A DNA stretch of 64,000 bases from Dyella marensis (GCF_900112865.1 NZ_FONH01000017.1:1-64000), one strand, 5' to 3'. Shown: positions 9,480-18,521, counted from the first letter of the stretch. The notes: generated by a model not told the origin, from the letters alone. A program made the numbers and translations.

Positions 9480-11960
9480 TCACGAATCCCGCAGCAACTG
9501 CATCGGCGAGGTGCGCGTGACTTTGCGCGTACCGGCCAGCCCCAGCAGCATCACCACGAAGGCCGCGCCCAGCGCCGCCAGCAGCAGCGGCCCCAGCGGC
9601 GGCACGAAGCCTTCGATGCGAAACACCGCACGCCCCATCCACCAGCCCGCGCCGGCCGCGCCGAACGCGGCGGTGAGGCCGGCGACCAGGCCGAGCAGGG
9701 CGAACTCGCAGGCGGCGGCCAGGCGCAGCTGGCCGCGCCGCGCGCCGAGTGTGCGCAGCAGGGCGGCTTCGTGGCGGCGTTCGGCCGCGCTGGCGGCGAG
9801 CGCGGCAGCCAGCACCAGCGCGCCGGCCAGCAGGCTGAAGGCCAGTACCCAGCGCACCGCATGGCTGACGCGGTCGACGATGTCGCGCACGCGGTCGAGC
9901 AGGGCATCGACGTCGATCAGGCTCAGGTTGCCGAAGTCGCGCGACAGCCTGGCCATCGACTCCGCATTGCCGCGCGGCACGTAGAAGCTGGCGATCCAGG
10001 TATGCGGCAGCTCCTTGGCGTGCGCCGGATCGAGCAGCAGGAAGAAGTTGACGCGGAACGAACTCCAGTCGACCTGGCGCACGCTGGCCACGCGCGCCTG
10101 CACCGTGCCCTCGCCGACGTTGAAGCTCATGCTGTCGCCGATCTTCAGCGCGTACATGTCGCGCCACATGGTATCGACCGAGACTTCCGCCACCGGCGGA
10201 CTCGGGCCGTTCCAGGCGCCGGCGACGACGCGGTTGGACGGCGGCAGCTCGTCGGTCCACGACAGGCGCAGCTGGCGGTCGCTCCAGTCCTTGGCGCGCT
10301 CGTCCTGGAACTTCAGCTGGTCGATCGGACGGCCGTTGATCGCGGTCAGCTTGCCCACCGCCAGCGGCAGCATGTTCAGCTGCTGCGCGCCGAGTCCGCC
10401 CAGCGCCTGCTCGAAGCCGGCGCGCTGGTCGTCCTGCAGATTCAGCACGAACCAGTTGGGCGTGTCGGCCGGCAGCTCGCGCCGCCAGCCCTCCAGCAGC
10501 GCAGGGGCGACAATCGCCAGCAACAGCAGCGCGACCAGGCCCAGGCTGAGCGCGGTGGCCTGCAGCAGGCTCATGCCGCGGCGCCGCGCCAGCGCGGCCA
10601 GGCCCAGGCGCAGCGCCGGGTGCGCGCCGGGAGCGACGCGCCGGGCGAACCACAGCAGCGCCGCCGCCAGCAGCGCCGCCACGGCGGCCACGCCGGCCAG
10701 GCTGACCGCGAGGATGCCGGCCATGCGGGCCGAGCCGGCCTGGCTCCAGATCAGCGCCAGCGCCACCAGCACGGGGATGAAATACAGCGCGTCGAAGCGG
10801 CGCACGCGGCGCGCCATGCTTTCGCGGAACACCGCCACCGGCGGCACCTCGGCCAGCCGCGCCAGCGGCGGCAGGGCGAAACCGGCCAGCACCGCCACGC
10901 CCATCGCCGCGGCGGCGAAGGCCGGGCCCAGCGGCAGGTCCACCGGCACGCTGGTGAACAGCGTGCTGGCGAAGGACCAACTGGCCTGCGCGATGCCCAG
11001 CGCCAGCGCCACGCCAAGCAGCGAGGCCGGCACCGCCAGCGCGCCCAGCGTGCCCAGCAGCAGGCCGAGCACGCGCCGGCGCGGCGTGCCCAGGGCGCGC
11101 AGCAGGGCCACTTCGTTGGTCTTGCGCCGCGCGTAGCGCTGCGCGGCCATGGCGATCGCCACGCCGGCCAGCAGGGCCGAGAGCAGGGCGGTCAGGCGCA
11201 GGAAGGCGCTGGCGCGGTCGAATGCGGTGCGCATGCGTTCCTGGGTCTGCTCGGGAGTGATCAGCTCGGCGCCCTGCGGCAGCTTCTGCGCCTGCGCCCA
11301 GGCACGCCAGCGGGCGACCTGCGACGGCTCGCCCGCCACCAGCAGGCGATGGCGCGCGCGGCTGCCGGCGCCGAGCAGGCCGGCCTGTTCGGCGTCGGCC
11401 AGGTTCATGATGGCGCGCGGCGCCAGGGCGAACAGCTCGCCGCCGTCCGGCTGGCGCAGCAGTTCGGCGGCGATGCGCAGGTTGCGGCCGCCGACCTGCA
11501 CGTCATCGCCGGGCTTCAGGCCCAGCGCGACCAGGGCGCGATGGTCCAGATACAGCTCGCCGGCCGCGGGTCCGTGGCCGATGTAGTCGCCGCGGACGCC
11601 GCGCAGTTCCAGCTTGCCGCGCAGCGGGTAGGCCGCATCGGCGGCCTGCACGTCCAGCAGCTGGCTCTGTTCGTGGGCGAAGGCCACGCTGGGAAAGCCG
11701 GCGCCGCGGGTGATGGACAGGCCTTCGTCGCGCGCCTGCGCCGCGTAGGCGTCCGGCAGGCGCTGCGGCGAGCCGATGCCGAGGTCGCCGCCGATCAGCT
11801 CGGCCGCATTGGCCAGCATGCCGCGCTCGATCCGCGTGGCCAGGGTGGCGACCACGCCCAGCGCGACCACCGCAAGGGTCAGCGAAGCGGCCAGCGTGCG
11901 CAGTTCCGGCAGATGCCATTCGCGCCGCAGGCTGCGCAGGGCAAGTCGCAGCAACCTCAT
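9480..11960 (-). CDS. ybbP: ABC transporter permease, FtsX/MacB type (YbbP-like)
   Basis: 826 residues. An N-terminal helix (LAASLTLAVVALGVVATL), a large periplasmic domain, then two blocks of FtsX-type helices: about residues 255-400 and 725-820, with another helix group near 440-500. This 10-helix, double-FtsX architecture is that of YbbP-type exporter permeases, which work with a YbbA-type ATPase and are divergent from tesA, as here. The ATPase gene overlaps by 4 bp (ATGA). Likely substrate is a lipid or lipoprotein, but this is unproven. Confidence 0.88.
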   Translation of the reverse strand: MRLLRLALRSLRREWHLPELRTLAASLTLAVVALGVVATLATRIERGMLANAAELIGGDLGIGSPQRLPDAYAAQARDEGLSITRGAGFPSVAFAHEQSQLLDVQAADAAYPLRGKLELRGVRGDYIGHGPAAGELYLDHRALVALGLKPGDDVQVGGRNLRIAAELLRQPDGGELFALAPRAIMNLADAEQAGLLGAGSRARHRLLVAGEPSQVARWRAWAQAQKLPQGAELITPEQTQERMRTAFDRASAFLRLTALLSALLAGVAIAMAAQRYARRKTNEVALLRALGTPRRRVLGLLLGTLGALAVPASLLGVALALGIAQASWSFASTLFTSVPVDLPLGPAFAAAAMGVAVLAGFALPPLARLAEVPPVAVFRESMARRVRRFDALYFIPVLVALALIWSQAGSARMAGILAVSLAGVAAVAALLAAALLWFARRVAPGAHPALRLGLAALARRRGMSLLQATALSLGLVALLLLAIVAPALLEGWRRELPADTPNWFVLNLQDDQRAGFEQALGGLGAQQLNMLPLAVGKLTAINGRPIDQLKFQDERAKDWSDRQLRLSWTDELPPSNRVVAGAWNGPSPPVAEVSVDTMWRDMYALKIGDSMSFNVGEGTVQARVASVRQVDWSSFRVNFFLLLDPAHAKELPHTWIASFYVPRGNAESMARLSRDFGNLSLIDVDALLDRVRDIVDRVSHAVRWVLAFSLLAGALVLAAALAASAAERRHEAALLRTLGARRGQLRLAAACEFALLGLVAGLTAAFGAAGAGWWMGRAVFRIEGFVPPLGPLLLAALGAAFVVMLLGLAGTRKVTRTSPMQLLRDS

Positions 11961-12661
11961 GCCGTGAGCTCCGCCGGGCCGCGGGCGATCACCCGGCCTT
12001 CGTGCAGCTCGACCCGGCGCTCGCAGCGTTCGGCCAGCAGCGGGTCGTGGGTGACCAGCACCAGGGTGGTGCGGTGGTCGCGGTTGAGCGCGAACAGCAG
12101 GTCGCTGACGTGGTGGCCGGTGCGCTGGTCCAGGTTGCCGGTGGGTTCGTCGGCGAACAGCAGGCGCGGCCCGTGCACGAAGGCGCGGGCGATCGCCACG
12201 CGCTGCTGCTCGCCGCCGGACAGCTGGGCGGGATAGTGGCGCCGGCGTGCGCCCAGGCCGACCGCTTCCAGCGCCTCGCGGGCGCGCGGGCGGGCGTCGT
12301 CGCGGCCTTCCAGCTCCAGCGGCAGCATCACGTTTTCTTCGGCGGTCAGCGCCGGCAGCAGGTGGAAGGACTGGAACACGAAGCCGACCAGGCGCCGGCG
12401 CAGGTCGGCGCGGGCTTCCTCGTCCAGGCTTTCCAGCGCATGCCCGTCCAGCCCGACATGGCCACCGCTGGGCACGTCCAGTCCGGCCAGCAGGCCGAGC
12501 AGGGTGGTCTTGCCGGAGCCGGAGGCGCCGACGATGGCAAAGCTTTCGCCGTCCCGTACCTGCAGGCTGACCCCGCGCAGGATGTCCAGCTGCCCCTCGG
12601 GGCCCCGCACCGACTTGCTAACATCGCGGGCTTCGAGAAGCGGACGGGAAATATCGCTCAT
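11957..12661 (-). CDS. ybbA: ABC transporter ATP-binding protein (YbbA/LolD type)
   Basis: 234 residues. Walker A GASGSGKT at residues 45-52, Q-loop FVFQSFHLL, signature LSGGEQQR at 147-154, Walker B LLFADEPTGNLD and the H-loop LVTHD. The EPTGNLD form and HLLPALTAEENV are typical of the MacB/LolD family that drives FtsX-like permeases by mechanotransmission. The ATG (12661-12659) shares bases with the tesA ATG on the opposite strand, so neither gene can have a leaderless or upstream start without overlap. Confidence 0.93.
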   Translation of the reverse strand: MSDISRPLLEARDVSKSVRGPEGQLDILRGVSLQVRDGESFAIVGASGSGKTTLLGLLAGLDVPSGGHVGLDGHALESLDEEARADLRRRLVGFVFQSFHLLPALTAEENVMLPLELEGRDDARPRAREALEAVGLGARRRHYPAQLSGGEQQRVAIARAFVHGPRLLFADEPTGNLDQRTGHHVSDLLFALNRDHRTTLVLVTHDPLLAERCERRVELHEGRVIARGPAELTA

Positions 12662-13289
12662 GCGTCGGATCCTTTGGCTGGTACTGCTGTGGCTGGGCTG
12701 TGCGGGCGCCGCGGCGGCAGCGCCGGGCAAGACCGTGCTGGTGCTGGGCGATTCGCTCTCGGCCGCCCACAACATTGCGGCGGCCCAGGGCTGGGTGCAT
12801 CTGCTGGAAGTACGCCTGGCCGACATGGAGCCGGGCTGGACGGCGATCAATGCCAGCATCAGCGGCGAAACCTCGCTCAGCGGCCGCAACCGCCTGCCGG
12901 CGCTGCTGGAGAAATACCACCCCGGCGTGCTGGTGCTGGAACTGGGTGCCAACGACGGCCTGCGCGGCCTGCCGCTGCCGGCCCTGCGCGAGAACCTGGC
13001 CGCGATGATCGATGCCGCGCAGAAGTCCGGCGCCAGGGTGCTGCTGCTGGGCATCGAACTGCCGGTGAACTACGGTCCGCAGTACCGTGACGGCCTGCGT
13101 GCGGTCTATGCGGAGCTGGCCCGCGACAAGCGCACCGCCTTGGTACCGTTCCTGCTTGAGGGCGTGGCCACGGATGCGTCGCTGATGCAGGATGACGGCC
13201 TGCATCCCACCGCGGCGGGCGAGCCGAAGGTGCTGGACAACGTCTGGAATGCCTTGCGTCCGTTGTTGCATGGAAGCGCCAAACAGTGA
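12660..13289 (+). CDS. tesA: Arylesterase / acyl-CoA thioesterase TesA (SGNH hydrolase)
   Basis: 209 residues with a signal peptide ending near AAAAAPG (residue 22). SGNH blocks: GDSL with Ser32, the Gly of ISGETS, GANDG (about 96-100), and the DDGLHP block with His182 and adjacent Asp. This is the periplasmic multifunctional thioesterase I / protease I / lysophospholipase L1 family. Divergent pairing with ybbA-ybbP is conserved from E. coli. ATG 12660-12662 overlaps the ybbA start codon on the other strand (shared CATG). Confidence 0.93.
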   Translation: MRRILWLVLLWLGCAGAAAAAPGKTVLVLGDSLSAAHNIAAAQGWVHLLEVRLADMEPGWTAINASISGETSLSGRNRLPALLEKYHPGVLVLELGANDGLRGLPLPALRENLAAMIDAAQKSGARVLLLGIELPVNYGPQYRDGLRAVYAELARDKRTALVPFLLEGVATDASLMQDDGLHPTAAGEPKVLDNVWNALRPLLHGSAKQ

Positions 13290-13398
13290 CCGGATAGCCT
13301 TTTTCAGGCATTCGCTGAACAGCCACGAAAACGTTTCACACCCTACTCACCCGCAGCGAAGTTAGCTTTCACCAATGTGAAGTGCTAGGAGGTAGAGG

Positions 13399-14196
13399 AT
13401 GAGTTCTCGCGACGAACAATCTGGCCTGATCCTGTTGGTCGAGGACAACCGGCAGATCGCCGAAATGGTCGGCGAATTCCTGGAGCGGCGAGGCTACTCG
13501 GTCGATTACGCCTCCGACGGCGTCAGCGCGCTGCACCTGGCGGTGACCAACAGCTACGACGTGGTGGTGCTGGACCTGATGCTGCCGGGCATGGATGGCC
13601 TGGAGGTTTGCCGCAAGCTGCGCAAGGAAGCCAAGAAGTCGACGCCGGTGCTGATGCTGACCGCGCGCGACACCCTCGAGGACAAACTGGTCGGCCTGGA
13701 ATCCGGCGCCGACGACTACCTGGTCAAGCCGTTCGAGGTGCGTGAGCTGGAAGCGCGCCTGCGCGCCCTGATCCGCCGCGACCGCCGCCAGGTTTCCACC
13801 GAAGTGCTGACCGTCGGCGACATGACCCTGGATACCGCCACGCTGCGCCTGACCCGCGCGGGCAAGGAACTGACGGTGTCGCCGATCGGCCTGAAGCTGC
13901 TGGCGATCCTGATGCGCGAATCGCCGCGCGTGGTCAGCCGCCGCGATATCGAGCGGGAGATCTGGGGCGACACGCTGCCCGATTCGGACACGCTGCGCTC
14001 GCACCTGTACAACCTGCGCCGGGTGATCGACAAGCCGTTCGACCGCGCGCTGCTGCACACCATCCACTCGGCCGGCTACCGCCTCGCCGACCTGGATGCG
14101 GAGACGCCGGGATCGAAATCCGGCCTGGACCTGCCGCGTGCGCCGCTGGATGCGGACGGTCATTCGTCCAAGAACCAGGTGGCCTTCTCGAAGTAA
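13399..14196 (+). CDS. Two-component response regulator, OmpR/PhoP family
   Basis: 265 residues. Receiver domain with acidic pocket E15-D16, phosphoacceptor D59 (VVVLDLMLPG), the Thr in MLTAR and Lys in LVKPF; then an OmpR winged helix (about 135-230) ending with the HTIHSAGYRL signature. A 35-residue polar tail follows the winged helix, longer than usual. AGGAGG at 13387-13392 gives a strong ribosome site. The cognate kinase starts 4 bp after the stop. Target genes are unknown; a PhoP-like envelope role is a guess. Confidence 0.88.
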   Translation: MSSRDEQSGLILLVEDNRQIAEMVGEFLERRGYSVDYASDGVSALHLAVTNSYDVVVLDLMLPGMDGLEVCRKLRKEAKKSTPVLMLTARDTLEDKLVGLESGADDYLVKPFEVRELEARLRALIRRDRRQVSTEVLTVGDMTLDTATLRLTRAGKELTVSPIGLKLLAILMRESPRVVSRRDIEREIWGDTLPDSDTLRSHLYNLRRVIDKPFDRALLHTIHSAGYRLADLDAETPGSKSGLDLPRAPLDADGHSSKNQVAFSK

Positions 14197-14200
14197 CACG

Positions 14201-15184
14201 ATGGCCGCATCGTTTTCACCACCAGCGACGGAAGGCTCCCGCCGCGGCGCCTTCCATCGCCGCATGGCCTGGATCTTCGGCATGCAGACGGTGGCGGTGG
14301 CCGCGCTGTGCGTGCTCGGCGTGACGCATGTGCTGCCGGCCTACGCGGTGCTGGGGTTGATCGTGGTGCTTGGCGCGACAGCCTGGCTGATCGCACGACG
14401 GCAGTGGCGCCAGGTGCGCCGGCTGGCCAATGCGGTGAGCAGCTGGGACGAGCGCAAGGCCGACATCGGCGAATGGACGCCCGGCGAGCTGCCGCGCCGT
14501 GCGGACGCCGACGTGGCAGCGCTGGCGGAAGGACTGTACGGCTTCGCCCACCGCATCGCCGGCTACAACCAGCGCGAGCGCAACTTCACCCGCGACGCCA
14601 GCCACGAGCTGCGCAGCCCGCTCACGGTGATCAAGATGTCGGCCGACATGCTGGCCGACGAGCCCACCCTGGGCGAGTTCGGCCAGCGCTCGGTGCAGCG
14701 CATCAAGCGCGCCACGCGCGAGATGGAAGCGCTGGTGGAAGCCCTGCTGATCCTCGCGCGCGAATCGGACAAGGGGCTCACCGAAGAGGATTTCGTGGTC
14801 AACGATGTGCTGGAGCGCGAGCTGCGCGACGTGCGCGAGCTGCTCGAAGGCCGGCCGGTGAGCCTGCGCCTGGACGAGCCGGCGCGCTTCGCCCTGCATG
14901 GTTCGCCGCGCGTGTTCGCGGTGCTGTGCTGGCAGCTGATCCGCAACGCCTGCCAGCAGGCGGAAGAAGGCACGATCGTGATCACCGTGCTGCCCGGCGC
15001 GGTGACCGTGGCCAATCGCGTGGACATGGGGCCGGACAAGGTGGATCGCCACGGTTTCGAACTGGCGATCGCGCAGCGCATCAGCGAGCGCTTCGCCTGG
15101 CCGCTGGAGCTGCAGACGCGCGACGGCAACCAGCACGTGGCGCGCATTCGTTTTCCGCAGCCGTTGCCGGCGAGCGCTGCTTAA
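14201..15184 (+). CDS. Sensor histidine kinase, partner of the upstream regulator
   Basis: 327 residues. Two membrane helices (about 25-45 and 47-65) with almost no periplasmic loop, a HAMP-like linker, and an H-box DASHELRSPLTVI with His135. The ATPase domain keeps the N-box (LIRNACQQA), but the G1 box reads DMGPD and the G2 box reads RHGFELAI, so two of the glycines of DxGxG / GxGxG are missing. ATP binding may be altered or the family is a divergent one. The absence of a sensor loop suggests membrane-embedded or cytoplasmic sensing. Confidence 0.85.
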   Translation: MAASFSPPATEGSRRGAFHRRMAWIFGMQTVAVAALCVLGVTHVLPAYAVLGLIVVLGATAWLIARRQWRQVRRLANAVSSWDERKADIGEWTPGELPRRADADVAALAEGLYGFAHRIAGYNQRERNFTRDASHELRSPLTVIKMSADMLADEPTLGEFGQRSVQRIKRATREMEALVEALLILARESDKGLTEEDFVVNDVLERELRDVRELLEGRPVSLRLDEPARFALHGSPRVFAVLCWQLIRNACQQAEEGTIVITVLPGAVTVANRVDMGPDKVDRHGFELAIAQRISERFAWPLELQTRDGNQHVARIRFPQPLPASAA

Positions 15185-15185
15185 G

Positions 15186-15303
15186 CCCCTCTCCCGTCGG
15201 GAGAGGGGTTGGGGTGAGGGTACGGGCGGAGCGCGGAAGTGATGCGCTCCGCTCCGCCCACACCCTCATCCGCCTGCCGGCACCTTCTCCCGGAGGGAGA
15301 AGG
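15186..15303. repeat. Dispersed three-hairpin repeat, copy 2
   Basis: Hairpin 1: CCCCTCTCCC (15186-15195) / GGGAGAGGGG (15199-15208). Middle: diverged version of the GGGTACGGGCGGAGCG palindrome. Hairpin 3: CTTCTCCC (15284-15291) / GGGAGAAG (15295-15302). About 118 bp overall. It lies between the convergent kinase and CoA transferase genes, where it could stop transcription from both sides. Confidence 0.8.
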
Positions 15304-15329
15304 ATTCCAGTTGTGGAGTTTGAGGACGA

Positions 15330-16685
15330 TCAACCCAGCGTCGACGCCACCGCGAAATCGCAGCCCGTCTTCGCCTTCACCTCTTCCACCGTCACGCCTT
15401 CCTGCAGTTCGATCAGGGTGAGGCCCTTGCCCTTCTCGACCTCGAACACGCACAGGTCGGTGATGATCAGGTCCACCACCTGCTGGCCGGTGAGCGGCAG
15501 ATCGCACTGGTTCTTGATCTTCGGCGAGCCGTCCTTCGCGGTGTGCTCCATCAGCACCACCACGCGCTTGACGCCGCTGACCAGGTCCATCGCGCCGCCG
15601 GGACCCTTGACCATCTTGCCGGGCACCATCCAGTTGGCGAGGTCGCCGGTGCAGGACACTTCCAGGCCGCCCAGAATGGACAGGTCGATGTGGCCGCCGC
15701 GGATCATCGCGAACGATTCGGCGCTGGAGAAGAAGCTCGAGCCGGGCAGGGTGGTGATGGTCTGCTTGCCGGCGTTGATCAGGTCCGGGTCGACGTGTGC
15801 GTCGTCCGGGAACGGGCCGATGCCGAGCAGGCCGTTCTCCGACTGCAGGGTGACGTCGATGCCGGCCGGGATGAAGTTGGCGACCAGGGTCGGGATGCCG
15901 ATGCCCAGGTTGACGTAGAAGCCGTCGCGCAGCTCCTTCGCCGCGCGCTGCGCCATCGCGGTGCGCAGCGGGCTTTCCTTGCCGGTGTTGGCGCCGGCGA
16001 CGGTGCGGAACTCGATGCGCTTCTCGTACGACGGGCCCTGGATGATGCGGTCGACATAGATACCCGGCACGTGGACCTGGTCCGGCTCCAGCGTGCCCAC
16101 CTCGACCAGTTCTTCCACCTCGGCCACGCAGAGCTTGCCGCAGGTGGCGATCATCGGATTGAAGTTGCGCGCGGTCTTGCGGAACACCAGGTTGCCCAGG
16201 CGATCGCCCTTCCATGCCTTGACGATGGAAACGTCGGCGTGGATCGCTTCTTCCAGCACGTATTCCTTGCCGTCGAAGACCTTGGTCTCCTTGCCCTCGG
16301 CCAGCTTGGTGCCGAATGCGGTGCGCGTGTAGAAGCCCGGGATGCCGGCGCCGCCGGCGCGCAGCTTCTCGGCCAGGGTGCCCTGCGGCACCAGGTGCAG
16401 TTCCAGTTCGCCGGCCAGCACCTGGCGCTCGAATTCCTTGTTCTCGCCCACGTAGGAGGCGTACACGCGCTTGACCTGGCGCGTCTTCAGCAGCGGCCCC
16501 ATGCCGAAATCGTCGACGCCGGCATTGTTGCCGACGATGGTCAGCCCCTTGGTGCCGGCCGCAAGCAGGGCGGCGATCAGGTTCTCGGGAATGCCGCACA
16601 GGCCGAAGCCGCCGGCGGCGATGGTCATGTCGTCGAACAGCAGACCGTCCAGGGCCTGCGCCGCGCTTGCATAAACCTTGTCCAT
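15330..16685 (-). CDS. Succinyl-CoA:3-ketoacid CoA transferase, fused A and B subunits
   Basis: 451 residues. The A half (1-about 230) has [15 protein letters not shown] and the [12 protein letters not shown] block; the B half (about 245-451) has [14 protein letters not shown] and the catalytic [10 protein letters not shown] with nucleophile Glu283. SCOT transfers CoA from succinyl-CoA to acetoacetate for ketone-body or PHB breakdown. Most bacteria encode ScoA and ScoB separately; here they form one chain with a very short linker, as in eukaryotic OXCT but shorter. ATG at 16685 fits the family start MDKVYAS. Single-gene unit, divergent from blaI. Confidence 0.93.
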   Translation of the reverse strand: MDKVYASAAQALDGLLFDDMTIAAGGFGLCGIPENLIAALLAAGTKGLTIVGNNAGVDDFGMGPLLKTRQVKRVYASYVGENKEFERQVLAGELELHLVPQGTLAEKLRAGGAGIPGFYTRTAFGTKLAEGKETKVFDGKEYVLEEAIHADVSIVKAWKGDRLGNLVFRKTARNFNPMIATCGKLCVAEVEELVEVGTLEPDQVHVPGIYVDRIIQGPSYEKRIEFRTVAGANTGKESPLRTAMAQRAAKELRDGFYVNLGIGIPTLVANFIPAGIDVTLQSENGLLGIGPFPDDAHVDPDLINAGKQTITTLPGSSFFSSAESFAMIRGGHIDLSILGGLEVSCTGDLANWMVPGKMVKGPGGAMDLVSGVKRVVVLMEHTAKDGSPKIKNQCDLPLTGQQVVDLIITDLCVFEVEKGKGLTLIELQEGVTVEEVKAKTGCDFAVASTLG

Positions 16686-16772
16686 TGCGATGCCTTCTAG
16701 CAGGGAGAGCCAGCTGCCAAGGATACGACGGATCGGCGGCGGCTCATGCTGTACCAAGGTCGCAGCAAGGGC

Positions 16773-16822
16773 TTGACGTGTTCGTTTACGCATGTAATCG
16801 TAATTGCGATTACGCATGTAAA
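16773..16822 (+). promoter_or_regulatory. Promoter and double operator of the blaI-M56 operon
   Basis: TTGACG (16773-16778) and TAATCG (16795-16800), 16 bp apart, form a plausible sigma-70 promoter. The 12-mer TTACGCATGTAA occurs twice, at 16786-16797 and 16810-16821, exactly 24 bp apart; each copy is near-palindromic (TTAC...GTAA), as BlaI/MecI/CopY operators are (TACA/TGTA type). The first overlaps the -10 region and the second lies just upstream of the ribosome site, so autorepression by the downstream BlaI protein is expected. Confidence 0.7.
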
Positions 16823-16834
16823 CGGAGATTGACC

Positions 16835-17206
16835 ATGTCGATCAGCGAGGCCGAGGCGGTGGTGATGGACGTGCTGTGGCGCCAGGCGCCGCGCAGCGCG
16901 GAAGATATCCTGGCCGAGCTCGGGCCGACCCAGGGCTGGCAGGAGGGCACGGTGAAGTCGCTGCTCAACCGCCTGCTGAAGAAAAAGGCGGTGAAGGCGG
17001 AGCGCGATGGCCGGCGTTATCTCTATGCGCCGCGGCTCACCCGCGAGCAGTACGTATCGCAGGAGAGCAAGGGCCTGATCGATCGCCTGTTCGACGGACG
17101 CATCGCGCCGCTGGTGGCGCATTTCTCGGAGCAGCGCAAGCTGAGCCGCCGCGACGTGGCGGATCTGCGCAAGCTGCTGGAGGAGCTCGACGATGAGCAG
17201 TCCTGA
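16835..17206 (+). CDS. BlaI/MecI/CopY family transcriptional repressor
   Basis: 123 residues. Winged helix of the penicillinase repressor family: [21 protein letters not shown], recognition helix [29 protein letters not shown], then a helical dimerisation region with the scissile-site region before LIDRLFDG. It binds DNA as a dimer and is inactivated when its M56 partner cleaves it. ATG at 16835 follows ACGGAG. It overlaps the M56 gene by 14 bp, and two matched operators sit in its promoter. Whether the system responds to beta-lactams is unknown; no beta-lactamase lies nearby. Confidence 0.9.
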   Translation: MSISEAEAVVMDVLWRQAPRSAEDILAELGPTQGWQEGTVKSLLNRLLKKKAVKAERDGRRYLYAPRLTREQYVSQESKGLIDRLFDGRIAPLVAHFSEQRKLSRRDVADLRKLLEELDDEQS

Positions 17207-18467
17207 GTGGTTGTCGCGGCTGTGGCTGGCGCAGCTGGCCTTCACCATGGCCAGCGTGGCGGTGCTGCTGCTGCGCCGGCCGTGCCGGCGCTGGTTCGGC
17301 GCGGAGCGCGCGTTCCAGTTGTGGCTGCTGCCGCCGCTGGCGCTGTCGATCAGCCAGCTGCCGCATGCATCGGCGCCGGTGTCCAGCACTCCCACCCTGG
17401 TCTACACCGTTGCGACCGCCGGTGGCGCGTTGCCGGCGATGGCGGAAAGAGCTGGCTCCGGCATGCATGCCGGGGATCTGCTCCTGGCCGTCTGGGGGCT
17501 GGGCGTGGCGATCGTCGCCGCTTCGGGTTGGCTGTTGCAGCGCCGCTACCGGCGCTGCCTGCACGGCGCACGCCGGTGCGATGAGAGCTCGTCGCGCTGG
17601 CCGGTGTGGATCGCGGCCTCGGCGGATATCGGCCCGGCCCTGGTCGGTGCCTGGCGGCCTCGCATCGTATTGCCGGTGGATTTCGACACGCGCTACGACG
17701 CGCGCGATCAGGCGCTGATCCTTGCTCACGAACAGGCGCATGCGCAGCGGCGCGACGGCATCTGGTCGCTGTGTGCCTTCGCCACGCTGGCGCTGTGCTG
17801 GCCACACACTCTGGCCTGGTGGTCGTGGCGCCGGTTCCGCCAGGACCAGGAACTGGCCTGCGACGCGGCGGTGATGCGCACGCATCGCGCTGCACGGCGC
17901 GCCTACGCCGAAGCAATGCTGAAAACCCAGGCGGCGATGCAGATGCTCCCGGTGGGTTGTACCTGGTCCCCTCGCCATCCATTGACGGAGCGCATTGCCA
18001 TGCTGAAAGCCAAGCCCGATTCCCTCCTGCGTCGTCGTGTCGGCGGCATCGCCATCGCGGTCTGTGCGACGGCCATGGCCGGCGTGGTCTACGCCGCCAC
18101 GCCGGCCGCCGCGGCGCGCGCGGCGGCAGCGACGGATCGCTACGCGTTGCAGATCGATATCGGCTACGGCGGCGAAGCGGCATCCACGCATATGAAGCAG
18201 TGCCTCGAGCCGGGCGTCCCGGTCGCCGTGAGCGGCAGCGCCGACGGCGTCCCCGCCTGGCACGGCAGCTTCGCCGTGGTTCCCGCCGGCAGCGGTCTGC
18301 TGGTGCGCGGCGATCTCGCCGGCGGCAACCTGGACAAGCCGGTGCATCCGTCGGTGCTGGCCAAGCCCGGCGAGAAGGCGACCATCGAGATCGGCGAGGT
18401 CAACCACGGCGATCCGAAGGCCTCGCGCAGCGTCCGCATCGAACTGACGCCCCGCCTCGGTTGCTGA
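17193..18467 (+). CDS. M56 family (BlaR1/MecR1-like) membrane metallopeptidase
   Basis: 424 residues. Helices near 10-25, 37-55, 90-110 and 200-220 surround the cytoplasmic gluzincin domain with HEQAH (His179, Glu180, His183) and the third-ligand motif DQELACDAAV. A last helix (about 288-305) leads to a periplasmic domain of about 110 residues with two cysteines. This domain lacks the penicillin-binding SxxK/KTG motifs of BlaR1, so the signal is not covalent beta-lactam acylation. Role: sense an envelope signal and cleave the BlaI-type repressor encoded just upstream. Confidence 0.87.
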   Translation: MSSPEWLSRLWLAQLAFTMASVAVLLLRRPCRRWFGAERAFQLWLLPPLALSISQLPHASAPVSSTPTLVYTVATAGGALPAMAERAGSGMHAGDLLLAVWGLGVAIVAASGWLLQRRYRRCLHGARRCDESSSRWPVWIAASADIGPALVGAWRPRIVLPVDFDTRYDARDQALILAHEQAHAQRRDGIWSLCAFATLALCWPHTLAWWSWRRFRQDQELACDAAVMRTHRAARRAYAEAMLKTQAAMQMLPVGCTWSPRHPLTERIAMLKAKPDSLLRRRVGGIAIAVCATAMAGVVYAATPAAAARAAAATDRYALQIDIGYGGEAASTHMKQCLEPGVPVAVSGSADGVPAWHGSFAVVPAGSGLLVRGDLAGGNLDKPVHPSVLAKPGEKATIEIGEVNHGDPKASRSVRIELTPRLGC

Positions 18468-18521
18468 GTCGCTTGCGCACGACATTCTGCTGAGTACGGG
18501 CGGCAGGGCTGGCTATACTCG

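Noticed and set aside
9387-12236. 949-codon + strand frame rich in Gln, Arg and Ala
   Set aside because: Antisense to the FtsX-type permease and ABC ATPase; composition is an artefact of reading GC-rich codons in reverse, and it begins inside a REP.
16835-18467. Beta-lactam resistance operon
   Set aside because: Regulator and M56 protease are present, but there is no beta-lactamase or penicillin-binding domain in or near the pair.
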